A stretch of DNA of 64,000 bases from Takakia lepidozioides (taxonomy: Eukaryota; Streptophyta; Takakiopsida; Takakiales; Takakiaceae): positions 30,423,053 to 30,487,052 of the forward strand of contig CM060732.1 in NCBI GenBank assembly GCA_030704615.1, given 5' to 3'. The translations under genes and the position numbers were made by a program. How positions within the stretch are numbered: the first letter of the stretch is position 1; every line of letters begins with the position of its first letter. Of the stretch, positions 25,653-38,463 are shown piece by piece. Below the pieces are notes generated by a model. That model did no database searches, had not been told where the DNA came from, and saw only the letters and a program-made list of their open reading frames with translations.

Positions 25653-25819
25653 GTAGCCCAGTGGTAATGGGCACATATCACGTTGGATGTGGTTGTGGAT
25701 TCAAACCACGGTCTGGTGTGTCGTGAAGGTGTCCACCTTTCAACTGGAAGGCAGTAGCCCTTGTGGTGAAGAGACACCATAAGTTACGCTCCCTTCGGGA
25801 GGCGTCATACTTTTTTTTT
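25653..25819 (+). mobile_element. tRNA-derived SINE, copy B
   Basis: Starts GTAGCCCAGTGGTAATGGGC (A-box-like), has B-box-like GGATTCAAACC about 40 bases on, then a unique body (CACCATAAGTTACGCTCCC, GGAGGCGTCATAC) and ends in nine T. A poly-T 3' end is a possible Pol III terminator. Confidence 0.7.
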
Positions 25820-26956
25820 GGATGTTTGGAAAATAAATATCTTCTTATGGCCGTAAGAGCATGCCCAACAGGCGGGTTTTCTGGCGCGCTATCTTCAAAA
25901 TAGTGTGGCCGCCAATTTTAGACGGGATCGCGCGTCCCCAGCAGCACATTCTCGCACTTCAAAATGGTGACCCTCTCCAAATTTCATCCCACTCCCATAA
26001 TGCACCCGTACAACCCGGTATGATCACCGGAGTTAGCTGGAGATGCACGGTCAAATCCCCACCCTCTCCAGTCCAACGCTTCCTGTTCTTCACGTCCTTT
26101 CCCAGGTCCCACACTCCACTTCATGTTCCCTGGCCCTTGTTCCCTTGTTCCCGCTGCTACACTCCCTCGTTCCCCGTTCCACTATGATTGCTCCAAGCTA
26201 TGTTACTGTTGCCTAGCTACGGCTCCCCTATTCTCGCTCCCATGATCCCTCCTTCTGGGGAGTAGTAACACAAGAGAGTCGGGGAGCAGTAACAGGGGAG
26301 CACGAATACGGGGAACAAAAGTAGTGACAGGAAACGGGGAGCAGTATTGAGGGGAGCGGAAGCACTAAAAATGGAGCATATATATGTGGGGATGGGAACA
26401 AGGGAGCGGAGATCCACTTCAAAGACTTGGAATTATTTTGGAGATACAAACTATTGATATTAACTTCTTTGAATCATTGAGTGTATTAGTTGTATTGCAC
26501 CTTGACCAGGGTTTGAACCCCACACCTTAGCAATACTAATCATCGTATGCAGGCATCAAGCTACTCACTACTATTGGGGGATGGATATGGCGTGAGCACA
26601 AAAAAAACGTCGCATGAGCAGGATCCACGGTTTATGGGGGTGATATGTATGCCAGCGGAAATACATATAATAGATGGACATAGGGTCTTTCTGCGTTAAT
26701 AGGGTCTAAATAGTGTCTAAATATTATCTTAAACATATAGAAGGAGCTTGAAAGGGAGATACCTATCTATATTTTTTATTAAAATAAAAAATAAAAAAAA
26801 TCCAATTTCGCCGACGAAACCCAAGTTTCGTTGGCAAAAAACCCAAGATGCTTTTGCGTTTCGTTGACGAAGTCCATTTTTTGGGTGGTTCTTGGGGATG
26901 TTCTACACAATGCTTTACCAAACGCCACATTGTTTACGTTTGCTGACAACCATAGT

Positions 26957-27108
26957 GTAGCCAAGTGGTGATGGGCACATACCACTTTGGATGTGGTTGT
27001 GGGTTCAAACCACGGTCTGGTGTGTCCTTTCAGCTGGAAGGCAGTAGCCCTTGTAGTGAAGAGACACCATAAGTTACGCTCCCGTCGGGAGGCGTCATAC
27101 TTTTTTTT
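26957..27108 (+). mobile_element. tRNA-derived SINE, copy C
   Basis: Same family as copy B with TGTAGCCAAGTGGTGATGGGC and GGGTTCAAACC boxes and the same 3' body ending in eight T. It lacks about 14 bases of the middle (GTCGTGAAGGTGTCCACC region). Confidence 0.7.
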
Positions 27109-27469
27109 CGTTCGCTGACCTTTGAGTTCTGGAAGATATTTTTATGGGTCTTTGTGCTCACGTGAGTTAAGCTTTGGACGATTCGTAAGTTTTTTTTTTT
27201 TTCGTGAGCACTATCTCCAGATTGTTTCGTATTTTTTATCGCATGAGCACATTTTGGTTTCGCACTCGCATGTTCTCTTGATTATTGGGGAATATGCAGA
27301 ATATGCCTCTGTGCTCACACGCGCGCTGGCGTGAGCATGCTCACATGCTACCCAACCTCCTCCTCTTGTGTCCCGGAGACAGGACACCATTGTCTCCGGC
27401 GAGCCCCGGTGCCCGTATCGGTTAGCTCTTACGCGCGCATTTAACTCCCATCATATGTCTAGTGTGTTC

Positions 27470-27690
27470 CAGAGATGTCGAATTTCAAGTTTGGTCGTTG
27501 GAAATTTGTGAAAAAATAGCATAGTGGGCTTTCCTAGGACAATGATTGGATACATCAATATATGAAGCCTCCATAGGAGACGCACTTGGCTATATAGGAG
27601 ATTGCACTTGGACTTAGATGGCATTGGACACTTCGGCCAATGACCCACTGACTTGGTTTCACAAAAGTTGGACCTACGGGCCAAGAATTA
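27470..27690 (+). repeat. Dispersed repeat family X, copy 1
   Basis: GAGATGTCGAATTTCAAGT, then TTGGTCG.TG.AAATT.G..AAAAA, AGGAGACGCACTTGG and a GGACACTT.GGCCAA box. The same ordered blocks occur at 52,812-53,110 on the same strand. No coding, so probably a non-autonomous element. Confidence 0.6.
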
Positions 27691-27969
27691 TAGAAATATG
27701 TAGAGCAGTTTCATTCGGGCCCTAATTCTACGGTGGTCCAGGAATTACTGTGGCTCAGGAATTAGAGTGGGGCGCTTATGTAAGAAGGCCACGTGTATTA
27801 AGAAATGAGATGAGGGGGTCCAAAAAAAGAAGGGAGGAATGGGCCAAATTTAGAATAGGGAGTCTTGTAGGGTTGACATGTGTCCAGGGCCTTCTAGAAG
27901 GGTCCCGGGGTCGGCGGGCTTCTAGAAAGATCCCACCGCTTGAGAGTATATAAGGGAGGCGCCCCCCCC

Positions 27970-28180
27970 CCTTACTACCTACTAACTTATTACTTACTAA
28001 ATTAGTAAATAGTGGGCTCTGCAAAGGCAGGGCCCCCCAAAAAGAAACAGCAAACATGAATCAATTAATTAATAGGAATATGCTTGTAAAGTTCTTACTA
28101 CCTACTAACTTACTACTTACTAAATTAGTAAATATTGAAGGCAGAATCAATTAATTAATAGAAATATGCTTGTAAAGTAC
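27970..28180 (+). repeat. Tandem repeat of about 105 bases
   Basis: CTTACTACCTACTAACTTA followed by TACTAAATTAGTAAATA occurs at about 27,973 and 28,094, and AATCAATTAATTAATAG.AATATGCTTGTAAAG at about 28,057 and 28,146. Just upstream is a run of eleven C (about 27,962-27,972). Confidence 0.75.
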
Positions 28181-29930
28181 TTGGAGGCTCATTTATCCCC
28201 TTTGATTTCATATATAGAACAACCCTTGGCAAATTTTGGATTGTGGGTATGTAATTTGGTGGCAGTATCCGACGATAAAACAATCCTGAAATTTTGTGGC
28301 AGGGGCATGTGGTAGGTAGGACCATAACTATAAGCTTCAAGTCTGTGGATGTTTTGGCGATAAACATTGGTGGGGGTGGCCCACCAATAGATAGCTGGTC
28401 CCGGGGGTCTTAATGTTTTAATTTCTGGTGTAAAATTTAGGTTTCAATTGAGATCTCTATTGGTTGATTTCGATGTATTGTGAGTACATTACGATATTTC
28501 TAAGAGCGACAAGTGAATGAACCCCATCTCTCTCTATACAGCTCAAATTAGCTCCGTGGTTTTAGTACTCTCTTCTCCACATCTGATAAACACCAGCTAA
28601 TAAGCAACTAAGAATGTGCCGGCTTTCTTTATTGCACATTTATGACTGATCCAGGCCAACTGGTAAGCCACTTCCCAATTCCGATTCTGAAAGTCGCCTC
28701 ACTGTTCACACCAAAAATTATCTACTGTCGTTTCCAGCCACCTTCATACTTCATAACTTACTTCATACCAGGCTCCCCACTGATCAGACTCGTAGCAGGT
28801 GAGTTGTTGAGAGTTGAGAAGAAGCAGCATCAATTTGTCCTGCAGGTATAGAACCAATAGCTAATGTAGACTGCTGTTCACAGTCAAGAATATATGCCTT
28901 ATTAGGAACTATGTGCGCCTGTCTGGAACTACCCACACCGATCTCACTTGCCAAAACAAGACATCTTCATTCATGTAAGTATTCTCTCTCTCCACAAGGC
29001 TACGATCTGTCTCTCTACATTCACAGCTCTTGCTACCCCAAGTATAAGCAGCTAGACTCCAAAGCAGCTACAGTATGTAGACTCCACAACGCTCTCAGTT
29101 GACAAAGCACGTGCGCAAGTGCAGTAACGCTTGTACTAATAATTGCAGTCAGGCTACGGTGCACGACAAAGCCCTTTGCAGCGCACTGGTCGGCCCAGTC
29201 ACACTCTCTGCACCAAGTCGGTGCAACTTCAACATAAATGACAACGGCGCCTACCCTGCCACATCAGCTGCTCCAGTGTCCGTCAGCTGCGTTCATCACC
29301 TCGTCTTGCTGACGTGGGTGTATGTAAGTAGTGTACTGTGCCGGACGGGACCTGGATTCAGGGCAGAGAGATATGGGGAGGGTGGAACTATGGGGTGGGC
29401 CCTGGGGCCTCCGTGCAGTGTCTGTCTGGCTCTGCTTTTCTGTTCTTCTTGGGATGGGGGCCTAGTGTTTGGCAGCTGTTGGTCGGTAATGATGCACTGC
29501 TTTTGTTTGCATGTTTTATGAGACTCTTTCGTCATGTCTTTGCCGCTCAGCGGAGCTAAAAGTGATGTTTGGCTCCTCCGTGTGAGTACACACTCTTACA
29601 CCTCAGTCAATCACAGAGCTGAAGGATCGTAGTGTAGCGCAGTACGCAACGGTCACCGCATTGTCTTGATGGACCGGGGAAACAATGGCTGCCAAGGACT
29701 ATACTTGATCTTCATAGTCAGCTTAGAAACGCATAGGAGACAGTGCCTTCTCTCTCAGCCTCAGATGGACACCTTAAAGTGAAGGCTATGAAGTTTTACT
29801 TGCAAGACACTGAAAACTTGGTATATAGAGAAGTGATTACTCGTCGTGAAGAGTGGTATCAGATGCCAAGGAGGCCATAGCACCATCTTCAAGAAACTTA
29901 AGAAGTAAATATAGGAGTGACTGCGATAGA
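28181..29930. other. 5' flank of the receptor gene, no supported gene
   Basis: Short ORFs only, none recognisable. The promoter of the receptor-like gene is expected here but no clear core element stands out. Confidence 0.45.
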
Positions 29931-32900
29931 ATGCCAAGGAGTGCGAGGCTTGCGGTGTTGCTGGTGCTGGCATTGTGCCTGGAACATGGAGCAGGGCAGG
30001 CCAATGTATCAACCTACACACTTGGATTCATGTCGCCATCAGCAGACTCCTCCATCCCTGCCAGCCTCGCCACCGCATGGTGAGAGATCTGTCCTGGAAA
30101 ACCTGAAACTCTTCTTGCTCAATTTGTACCTGATGATAGAAACTGGCGTTTCATAGAGTTGAACAGGCAACCAAGAGGACGAAAATGACGAAGTGAAACT
30201 TGAGTGCAAGAATCGGTGATGACTTTTGTAAGTCACTGCTTTGAAGAGGTGAATAGTGGACTGTATTCTGATGTTGTAAGTGGTGTTCTTTCCTAGAGTG
30301 TTGTGCCAAAAAAAGATGATGATCATGCGCAGCAGGACTCGATACTCCGAAGCAAATTCGAGAGACATCCATATTCTCCCTCTCCTCCCTCCCTACTTTC
30401 CTTTTTTGATACGTTTTGACGTGGTATTCATGACTTCAAGGGTACTTACCTTAAGCACAGATACCATTTGATTGGGAATCGGATTTCATGAGAATGGCAG
30501 TGGAAGATTGTGCTCCCTTGAGTGGCAGGTCTCCGTCATAGGAGTGTGAACTGTATTTGCATTTTTTGGTACCTTGCCAATTGGCATCTTTAACAATCTC
30601 TTGCATTTAATTCAAAGTCAACAGGAAAATCGTCATTAAGGCAGTATCATATGGAAGCCATATACTGCTAGAAATCTTCTGATCAAGTATCCCGCTCTGG
30701 CTTTTCCTGCTTTGTTGTGGGGCTGCGAAAATCTGTATTTTTTCCGCCGGGATTGCCTGACTCACAATCCCGACCAAAGGCTGTAATAGATATATCAAGC
30801 CGGTTTCATTACCCTCACAACTTGGGGTTGAACATCCACGTCCCGTAATGGATTATGAAAAATCATGTATAGAAAAGAGAGAGCAAAAGAATCAAAATTT
30901 TTGGTCTAGCTTTTTTATTTATCCTTCGTAATACTAACGACGGAAATTCCCGTCGTACCTCCGGCTTTCGAAGATTCGAGTGCTTGGGGGGCGCTTTTTT
31001 GTCTAAAGCCCGAATCTCTTGTTTCCAAGCTTCAGCCCCCCCACCGTATTTAACAACAAGTACCAGGTACGAAAATCTAGAAAAAGATTCTATGTTCGGT
31101 GGTCAGTATATGCCAATAATAACTCCAGCCTTGGCATTGACATGTTCATAATCCATATATGTGGGACCTGGGTTACTTAAAACTAAATTTTGACCTTACG
31201 GGTATCATAATTATGTGAGGAGCTGGTCACGTGGCTTTTTCTCTCCAAAGTTTGCAATCTGAAAGCCTCGGTTTTTAAGTAAACATGGAATTATATCCAC
31301 CAAAGGTGTGTAAAGGTTTTCTGAAGTGTCTGTTCTAATCCTAGGCCTCCTTGCTACAGTCAGTTACTTTCTTCCACACTGTCTCTCAGACAAGCTAAAC
31401 GGCGGAGACTACCCACCTTTTATTCAGTTTCTAACAGCTTTTCTCCCTCACATCATGGAGTATGGTTGGTTGATGAATTTTGCATTGCATGTGGGAATGG
31501 TGTCAGGCAATCAGCTTTTCGGGTGGCTCTGGAGGTACTGAACTCTGAGGGCCGCACCTACAGACTTGAAGGTCTATCAAAAGAAAGCGAATGTGATTGG
31601 CAAGCTGCCCAAAGAGGGGCAGAGGCCATGGTGGCCACAGGTGTGGAGCCCCCGCTGATTGGTGCTGTTGGGCCAGCCTGCAGTGGGGCAGCCATGGCAT
31701 GTGCACGAGTTTTCAGGGAACATAATATCCCTCTTGTTTCATTTGCTGCAACAGCGGAGCCCCTCTCTGCCAGAGCTTACTTCCCCACATTTTTCCGCAC
31801 TGTGTAAGTCCACAGTGTCTATATGTGGATGTACATAACCATGATCATTTAAGTTCCATCCTCTCAATTGTAGTTTTGAAGTGTTCCGCATTGGTAATTG
31901 CACTAGCTGAAGTTGAACAAGTGCTGGCGCATGCTGAGAACCCGGGGTCTAGGTCGTCTTGAGAAAGAGAAATAGGAGGAGGAGGAAAAGGCAGATGAGG
32001 CAGCAAAGGTCTGAGGTTCCTGTCTTTTGGCAGCCTTTTTTCAGGAGTGTTCCTTATCTGCAATATCTGGATTGAGTGGCATCACATACCTTCTTGTTTG
32101 GGGCTCTCTTGCAGGTATAGTGATACTCTTCAGGCAGCAGCTGTAGCAGCCAGTGTAGGTGCTCGACACACGTCCCTTCCCTGTGAAATTTTCCTTGTTG
32201 GATGTCAGCTGTAGATATTGGCCCTTATTCCTCTGCAATCCTAGTCATACATGAACGTGGTCGAGGCATGTGACATATGCCTAGTCTCTGTCCTGTCCAC
32301 ATCTGCTGCAATCCCTTGGTCATACAGTCAATGATTTAAAGCAAAAGACAGGACTACAGTAAATTGGCGGGGATATTTCAAACCCTTCAATCTTTGAACT
32401 TGTTGCAGATTGCGAAGCTGAACATGACTAAAGTCACAATGCTATCCACAAAGGATTATTACAGCGAAAACTTGGCCCAAGACATCAATGCGGTTTGCTC
32501 ATTTCCCTTCCTTCTATATGCAGTATGTGAACAACCACCCTAATTCAGATTATAGCACTTGTTTTCATTCTCTCTCCACCATAAGACTAGGCTATACAGG
32601 TATGCAACACACATTCCACGATTGCAAAATGTACATATGCCATCTCTGATGATCTTGACTTGTCTGGTGCGTATGATTGGAGTCATCGGATTGCCAAAGT
32701 ACTCGAGAATTGGTTAAAATCTGATGTCAGCGGAGCCCATTGGGTGCATTTGAGAATTGTCTCCACTTGGATGCCACATGAAAAGACAAAGGGCAAGCCT
32801 ACAATCTGTGGGCTCTTTATGGTGGTCCTACTATCTTTAACTGTGGCTGTCACTTGATAAGTGCACTACCATGTTGCTATGGCAAACATTTATCTTTGTC

Positions 32901-35900
32901 TGAGATCATTGACGTTTCGGGCCTTCTGGATATCCAATGTAACAGTTGATGGTAATGTTGGATGTGCAGACAGTGGGTGGATCAATTGACATACGGTCAG
33001 TGTTGCTAGAGTTTGGGGTAAACACAACAATTGACACTGTCCAGCTTGGCAATGTCCTTGACAAGGTCGAGACTGATGAATTTGTGATCATGGCTGTGCT
33101 ACCTCTTCAAGCCCGTGACATCTGGCAGGCGGCCTTTCGCATGGTAATAGCACAAGTAATATCACCGCTGCTAGCTCTTCCAGCAGTCTGTCACCCACAT
33201 GTCCTTGCCAGGGAAAAAAAAAAATACTGGCCACAGACAGAAACCTCGATGTCTCCTTGACCAGCTGGTTCTGTGAGAAAGTGGCAATAATGGTCATCTA
33301 CTCTAAAGTGAACCTGTGTTTGAGGTGAGGAGTCCTCCCACAAGAAAGGTAGGGCCACCTACTGTATGGGTACAGTAGTATATCGACTTGCCTATCTGTG
33401 TAATCTAGAAAGCAATGTTGATCAATGGGGCAGAGACAACGGGATGTAACCAATTCAATTTGCACCACACAGGTTGAAGTCAAGAAGGTGGAATGGTCCA
33501 CTGAGACATGAAGAAGCCTAGTGCCAAATTGGTTTAGGAGGCAAGACAATGAAGCATGGACTGCACCAGAGGATCTTGCATGCGGCAGAGTTGGTGAAGT
33601 AGGGGTATCTCTCCTTGGGAGGTTTTTGGAGGTTGTCATTCTTAAATATTTCAGTCTTCCTTGTGCAGAGAAAGACTGAATTTCCTAATTGGTACTTCGG
33701 CACTGATGGAGCAACTGCGTTTGATCCTGCTGATGAAAACTCAACAGGTAACAGGCCTGCCTGGTTGATTTTACTCTCTTTGCTTGCATGACAGTTGCTC
33801 CTATTGGGTTACAACTCATAGCAACGGTTTGTCTGTGTTGGGTGCAATCTTCATGAGATCCTTTGGGAGGTGTATTATAGTATCTCGCAGGAACTTCCCT
33901 TGAGCTATGTCATAGTCAACATGATCAAATGACATCTTTCTCTCAACTTTCTGCTGAAATGTGCCTGATGATTATTCAGCAGACCCTGAGCTGGTGAATA
34001 CACTGGTGGGAGAGATTGGGCTATCCCCCTTCAGTAAGTGACATTCTTACCCTCCAGTTTGTCACTGAGGGATCCTGTTGCACTCCTGCTTTTTAAGCCA
34101 TTGTGCAAACTGCATGTTTGCAGAGGGTGAGAAGTGAAAGAAGAAAACAAGAAAAGACAAGACATACCTGTTGACAGATCCCTGTGAACATTGGAGATAA
34201 CATACCCTTATGGGCAGCGTCATGACACAAGTCCTCGAGTAGCCAGTTGTGCAGTTTCTGCCCACAGGGGTCTATGTCTGAGATCAACACGGGTCTTGCA
34301 CACATGAATGATAATCAGGTTCCACTTAATTAGGGCATATGAGCCTGTTAGACATAATGCTAGGGAAGACCATGCTTTGCCCCTCAATCAGCCACAGATA
34401 TGGCACTGCCTGGCACTCTTACGTCTACAACAGGTAGAAATAATATTTTCTAAAATTCGCAGGAAGCTCAAAAGAGGGGCCCTTCACAAGCAGCCCAAAA
34501 ACAAATATTGCTCGAGGGATTGTCTAAGAGCCATGCCTCATGCAGATATGCAGCTAAGCATTTCTGATCCTCATATGGAAGACATCTGTGAGAGATCATA
34601 GTAGGAAGGACAGTGAAATGTTCTTCACTTTGGATTTCCCTCCTGTTGTCCCTGACGCAAGTGGGGAACAGGTGGTCCTCACACTGCAGGAAAGAAAGGA
34701 AGAAATGGCCTTTATAGAAAGACGTAATCTACTACTTGAAACAAATACAGTTATAACAGCTGCACATGTAGTTTTTGACAGCAAACTTGTTACGTAATGT
34801 ACTCTTGAAGGCATAGCTCTGTGGGCTTCCGATTACAGGGAGCTGCTTTTGGTTTAACGCAGCAGGCTCTGAAACTTGGCCTGACATTGTGATAGTGCTC
34901 ACACACAGCTAAGATTAATTTGCTGAAAGGGAAGTTTTAGAGAGACCATCAAGCCCTCAAGTTGTACTCAGGGCATCCTTCCATGGCTCAGTTCTATCTT
35001 CTCCTTTTATCAGTTGTTTGTCATGGCAGTAAATGGATGTATTTCATCCCAATGGTGCAGGTGGTGACTTCTCAGCCAACTCCCCCTGTTCCAAATTCTA
35101 CTCCTACTGGCAGAAGGCTAATTACCCTGGGTTTCCATCAGAAGGGCAAAACAAGACGCGTTCATATGTGCCGCATCTATTTGATGCAGTAACAACATAT
35201 TTTGAGATCATTGACAACCTTATCAAGAACAGCATGGAAATCAACTCTGAGAACGTGTTGCTGGCACTCAACGGGTCAGGACCTGGGAATCTGAATTTCC
35301 TTGGATGTACTGGAATGGTTGCATTCGACCAAGAGACTGGTAGTCGGAGTACTGTGGCACAAGTCCCTACTTTTGACTTTGTTTCTCTCACTCCAAGCTA
35401 TTGGGAGGTGCGTTTTTGGCAAATCAGGTCCTTATAAATTACTGAAGTTCAATCTGTTTTTCCAGGAAAAATATGCACTGGGTTTAATGCTTCCATATGT
35501 CAGCCGGCTAGCAATGGCAAGTGAAGTGTACAGATGGCTAATTAACTTGGAGGTAGGACTGCTTCCCTGAATATTCTGTTGGTCATATGTGGCCATACTT
35601 ATTTGATGTTTAAATCTGCATAAGCCTATGGTGGGAACCTACCTTCTGCAGTGAGTCGATCCAGCTGCAAGTATCATAGAGATCTTTATAATCACCCAGG
35701 GTGCCCCGAGTCCCACTTGTGGCTACATCCCTCAAGGTGGCAAGACTAAGCAAGTGCACAGCAAGTGGTGTTTGATCATTTTGGAATTTTCCCGTCCTTG
35801 GAAGAGGCCCTCAGCTATATGGAACCACAATGTTTGTGTCTCTATGCATGAAGAATCATTCAGGGCTTTGGATGTGTTTTGGTTCTCTTGTTTCCCATGG

Positions 35901-36713
35901 GGCTTTTGTGGAGGTGACGAAGTTCTTTCTTCATTTGTTCTCCCTGGGTGGAGCTGCAGATCAAAGGCCAGATACAAAATGGAACCTTTCTGAACCTACA
36001 ACCATTGTCGAGGCCAGGTGGTCAATTCTCACCGGATTCGGTACTACCAACATTTCCTGTTGTTCCTTGCTTCTTGAAGCTAAATGTGCATGCCTATCTC
36101 TAGAGTGATCATTGTAGACAATGCTTGTGATTCTGAGATTTTCTTAATCGTTTTTTCACAGAAAGAATGAGATCTATGTATTTATCAATCATTTCCTGAG
36201 GTGCTGTCATGCAGTGAAGGTAGAGGTTCACTTGGGAGCTGAAGTTGCTATGAAACCAGCAGTCATAAAGTCAATTTGAGCTCTGCTAATATGTGGCTCT
36301 AGCTGCAAGCAGATGGCCGTCTATTTGATGGCCTTCTAAGGGATCATACCAAATTTTCCCACCCCAACACCTTTGAACCCAACACTTGAACCCGTACTAC
36401 TAACTTGCTAGAGTCAACCTGCCCAGTCATTCTCACCTCTGATTGACAGCATATTGTAATGTATTTTTCAGCTCCTGTGTCATGTGAATTAATATATTCT
36501 AAACATGTTCTCAATCCAATTGCTGTTATTTGGCAGACTTACATCGGACCCAATCCCAACGGCACCCCACGGAAAGGGAAAGCTGGCGTAGTAGTTGGGA
36601 CTCTTTTTGGAGTTATTGTAGTGCTGGCTCTGGTGGGAGGTGCTGCGATCTTTTATCTGCACAAGAGGAAACGATTCTCCAAATCAGCACCATTTGTCAG
36701 GATATTTCATTGA
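29931..36713 (+). CDS. Single-pass membrane protein with ANF-receptor (periplasmic-binding-like) ectodomain
   Basis: Ten exons that join in phase: 29,931-30,079, 31,507-31,803, 32,115-32,154, 32,409-32,492, 32,970-33,143, 33,669-33,747, 33,980-34,033, 35,061-35,407, 35,960-36,040 (least certain) and 36,537-36,713, giving about 493 residues. The start has a signal peptide (LAVLLVLALCLEHGAGQ). The ectodomain shows the receptor-family ligand-binding signature: AWQSAFRVALEVLN, PPLIGAVGPACSGAAMACA, HNIPLVSFAATAEPLS, FPTFFRTVYSDTLQA, LNMTKVTMLSTKDYY, then HLFDAVTTYFEIIDNLI. It ends with one transmembrane helix (VVVGTLFGVIVVLALVGGAAIFYL), a basic stop-transfer (HKRKRF) and a tail of about 14 residues. 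This is the fold of GABA-B, glutamate and natriuretic peptide receptor ectodomains. No kinase, cyclase or 7TM part is seen, so it resembles a clearance-type receptor or a co-receptor, unless a 3' exon was displaced by the repeats after 36,714. The ligand is unknown. Confidence 0.75.
34440..34700 (-). mobile_element. LINE 3'-end fragment in receptor gene intron
   Basis: Contains the family words AGGAAGCTCAAAAGAG, CAGCCCAAAA, ATTGCTCGAGGGATTGTCTAAG and CATTTCTGATCCTCATATGGAAGAC, shared with 60,290-60,800 and 63,540-63,960. It lies in the intron 34,034-35,060. The coding strand is minus. Confidence 0.6.
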
Positions 36714-37309
36714 GCCAAGTAGGATGCATAGTGGTTGGTTTGCCTTGTGGATCAGCAGAAACTTGCATCGACTCAATCACAGTGGCAAACTGGCCCAACC
36801 CAATCATCCCTTTGCATTCAACCTCTGATCCTCATACAATATTGTGATTCTTCATAATATATAATAATATATAATATAAAATGCAGTTCCTGTGAACTGC
36901 ATTTTCTCCCACAGGATATTCAATGACATCTGTGCTTCGATCTTCTACCGGACAATCTACGAAATTCTCACATGGACATTTAGAAATTTCGGTCGAATAG
37001 TCTCTATTTCCTGTATGTGTCCATCTCCCGATTTTCTGTATTTCTCCATCCCTCCAATTTAAGACCCTCACTGGACTGTCGTGGCAAATGCTCACATTCA
37101 TCTGTCATTTCATGTATTCATCCACATACCCATATTCATCCATCCATCTGTTTTTTTCTTTAGCTCATCCAACCTCCGCTGTATAGTGGAGGTTCTAGAA
37201 TTGGACTCCTTGACATTACATGCTTTCGGACTAAGCAAAACTCCATTTCCTAGGAAATAGTTAGTTTTGATATATTGACATTTGGGATTGACCCAAATAT
37301 CAATTCAGG
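36714..37309. other. No supported gene
   Basis: A short TA-rich stretch (about 36,850-36,885) with a small inverted repeat around it (TGCAGTTCC/TGAACTGCA). No coding. Confidence 0.5.
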
Positions 37310-37480
37310 GGCCAATATATGTTTGGGCACCTGGCGTTGTTATCTTCACGACAGACCGCGGTGGGCTCATCTTTCTCAAGTTGAGCCTCACCGCGTCTAG
37401 CTATAACGCCGTAGTGTGGATTCCCCAAGGCGTGGGTGGCACTTGGCTCGACTTAATATATGAGTGATGTTTTCATATGC
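37310..37480 (+). repeat. LTR-like fragment
   Basis: GTTATCTTCACGAC, CTCATCTTTCTCAAGTTGAGCCT, TCCCCAAGGCGTGGGTGGCACTTGGCTCGACTT align in order with 4925-5085 after copy 1. It is followed closely by a minus-strand DNMT fragment, so orientation is inconsistent with one simple element. Confidence 0.55.
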
Positions 37481-37564
37481 AAGTGACAGACTCGAGTTGA
37501 TCTTTATCGAGTGATAAGGAAAGAAATGATACAAGCACACAAACACTAAGCTCTCTCAAACTCC

Positions 37565-38212
37565 AAATCATGCGCCCCCAGCAACGAAATGTCTGCTAGC
37601 AAGGCCTGCTGATATCCACGAACCGCAGACACCGGCAACAACGCAGGGTACTGCTGCACCAACTGAGCAACATGGTGTAGGGAGACGCGTCGTGCAGTCT
37701 GATCCCTCTCCACATAGAGGTAATGCCAAACTCGTACACCTGTCTATAGAACAACAACCAATGCGGTGCTGATCCCGCCAAACAAGTCCAAAAGGCAAAT
37801 GTCTTCATCCGGATACTGCCACACAATCGGTATGGTATCCAATGGTGACAACTGAGGTGGACCTGGTGCAATCCCCGCAATCCTCTCGACGGTACAAACG
37901 CCTCTTCCCAGGCTTGTTGCACCCGTCGATCAGCAACCCGCTGCAAATCCTTGCTCGAGCCCCACAATAGAGTGTGAGTAACCATGGCAGGCAACTCCGC
38001 CATACCATGCATGTCATCATGCTCTTCCGGAGGTGACACATCCTCTGAATGAGTCATCCAACAACTCTCCAGGCCAAGTCACTGCAGCTATGAATGCTGC
38101 CAGTGTCGGCATCTTGCCTCGTTGGGCAACCGCAACTCCCCCTATGAACGTCACAGGGAGCTGCACACGCCGGGCCTCCCCTGACTGCCATCCAGTCCTA
38201 TAGGAAGCTGAC
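37565..38212 (-). pseudogene. Third DNMT-retrotransposon fragment (copy 3)
   Basis: Minus-strand homology to copy 2 runs from the segment upstream of the DNMT (LPV.FIGGVAVAQR, then KMPTLAAF) through LWGSSKDLQRVADRRVQQAWEEA to the start of the DNMT domain. Read in a frame shifted from the true one, motif I gives FAFWTCLAGSAPHWLL. It ends before catalytic motif IV. At 38,212 homology stops and the plus-strand gag of copy 2 starts 250 bases later, so the two copies are head to head. Confidence 0.8.
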
Positions 38213-38463
38213 TCCTATAGGTGTGGTATCACGGGGCAACCCGTGGCCAACGAGCGCCTAGGGCGGGCCGTAAGGAGTCGTGGCGGTTAGAGCCACGGAA
38301 GGCCGCGAACAGGCAGAGTGAAAAAATAAAATAAAATAAAATTCACTCGTTTCGTGGGACCTTGATGGGGAGGCTGGGCTCTAAAGAACAATGGTTTTGA
38401 GCTAGCTGATCCGGCAGAAAAGCAACTACGACGTCCACCCAAACTACTGTTGCACCAGCACCA
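38213..38463. other. Junction between copy 3 and copy 2
   Basis: Contains a small repeat of CTATAGGA (AGTCCTATAGGAAGCTGACTCCTATAGG), GC-rich sequence and an AAAATAAAATAAAATAAAATT stretch. No 5' LTR or primer-binding site was identified before gag. Confidence 0.5.

Noticed and set aside
25017-26449. Minus-strand short ORFs around the SINEs
   Set aside because: They overlap SINE copies and simple repeats, with no codon or family support.
36537-36713. Kinase or cyclase domain after the receptor transmembrane helix
   Set aside because: The frame stops 14 or so residues after the helix and no further domain is visible before the retroelement remnants.
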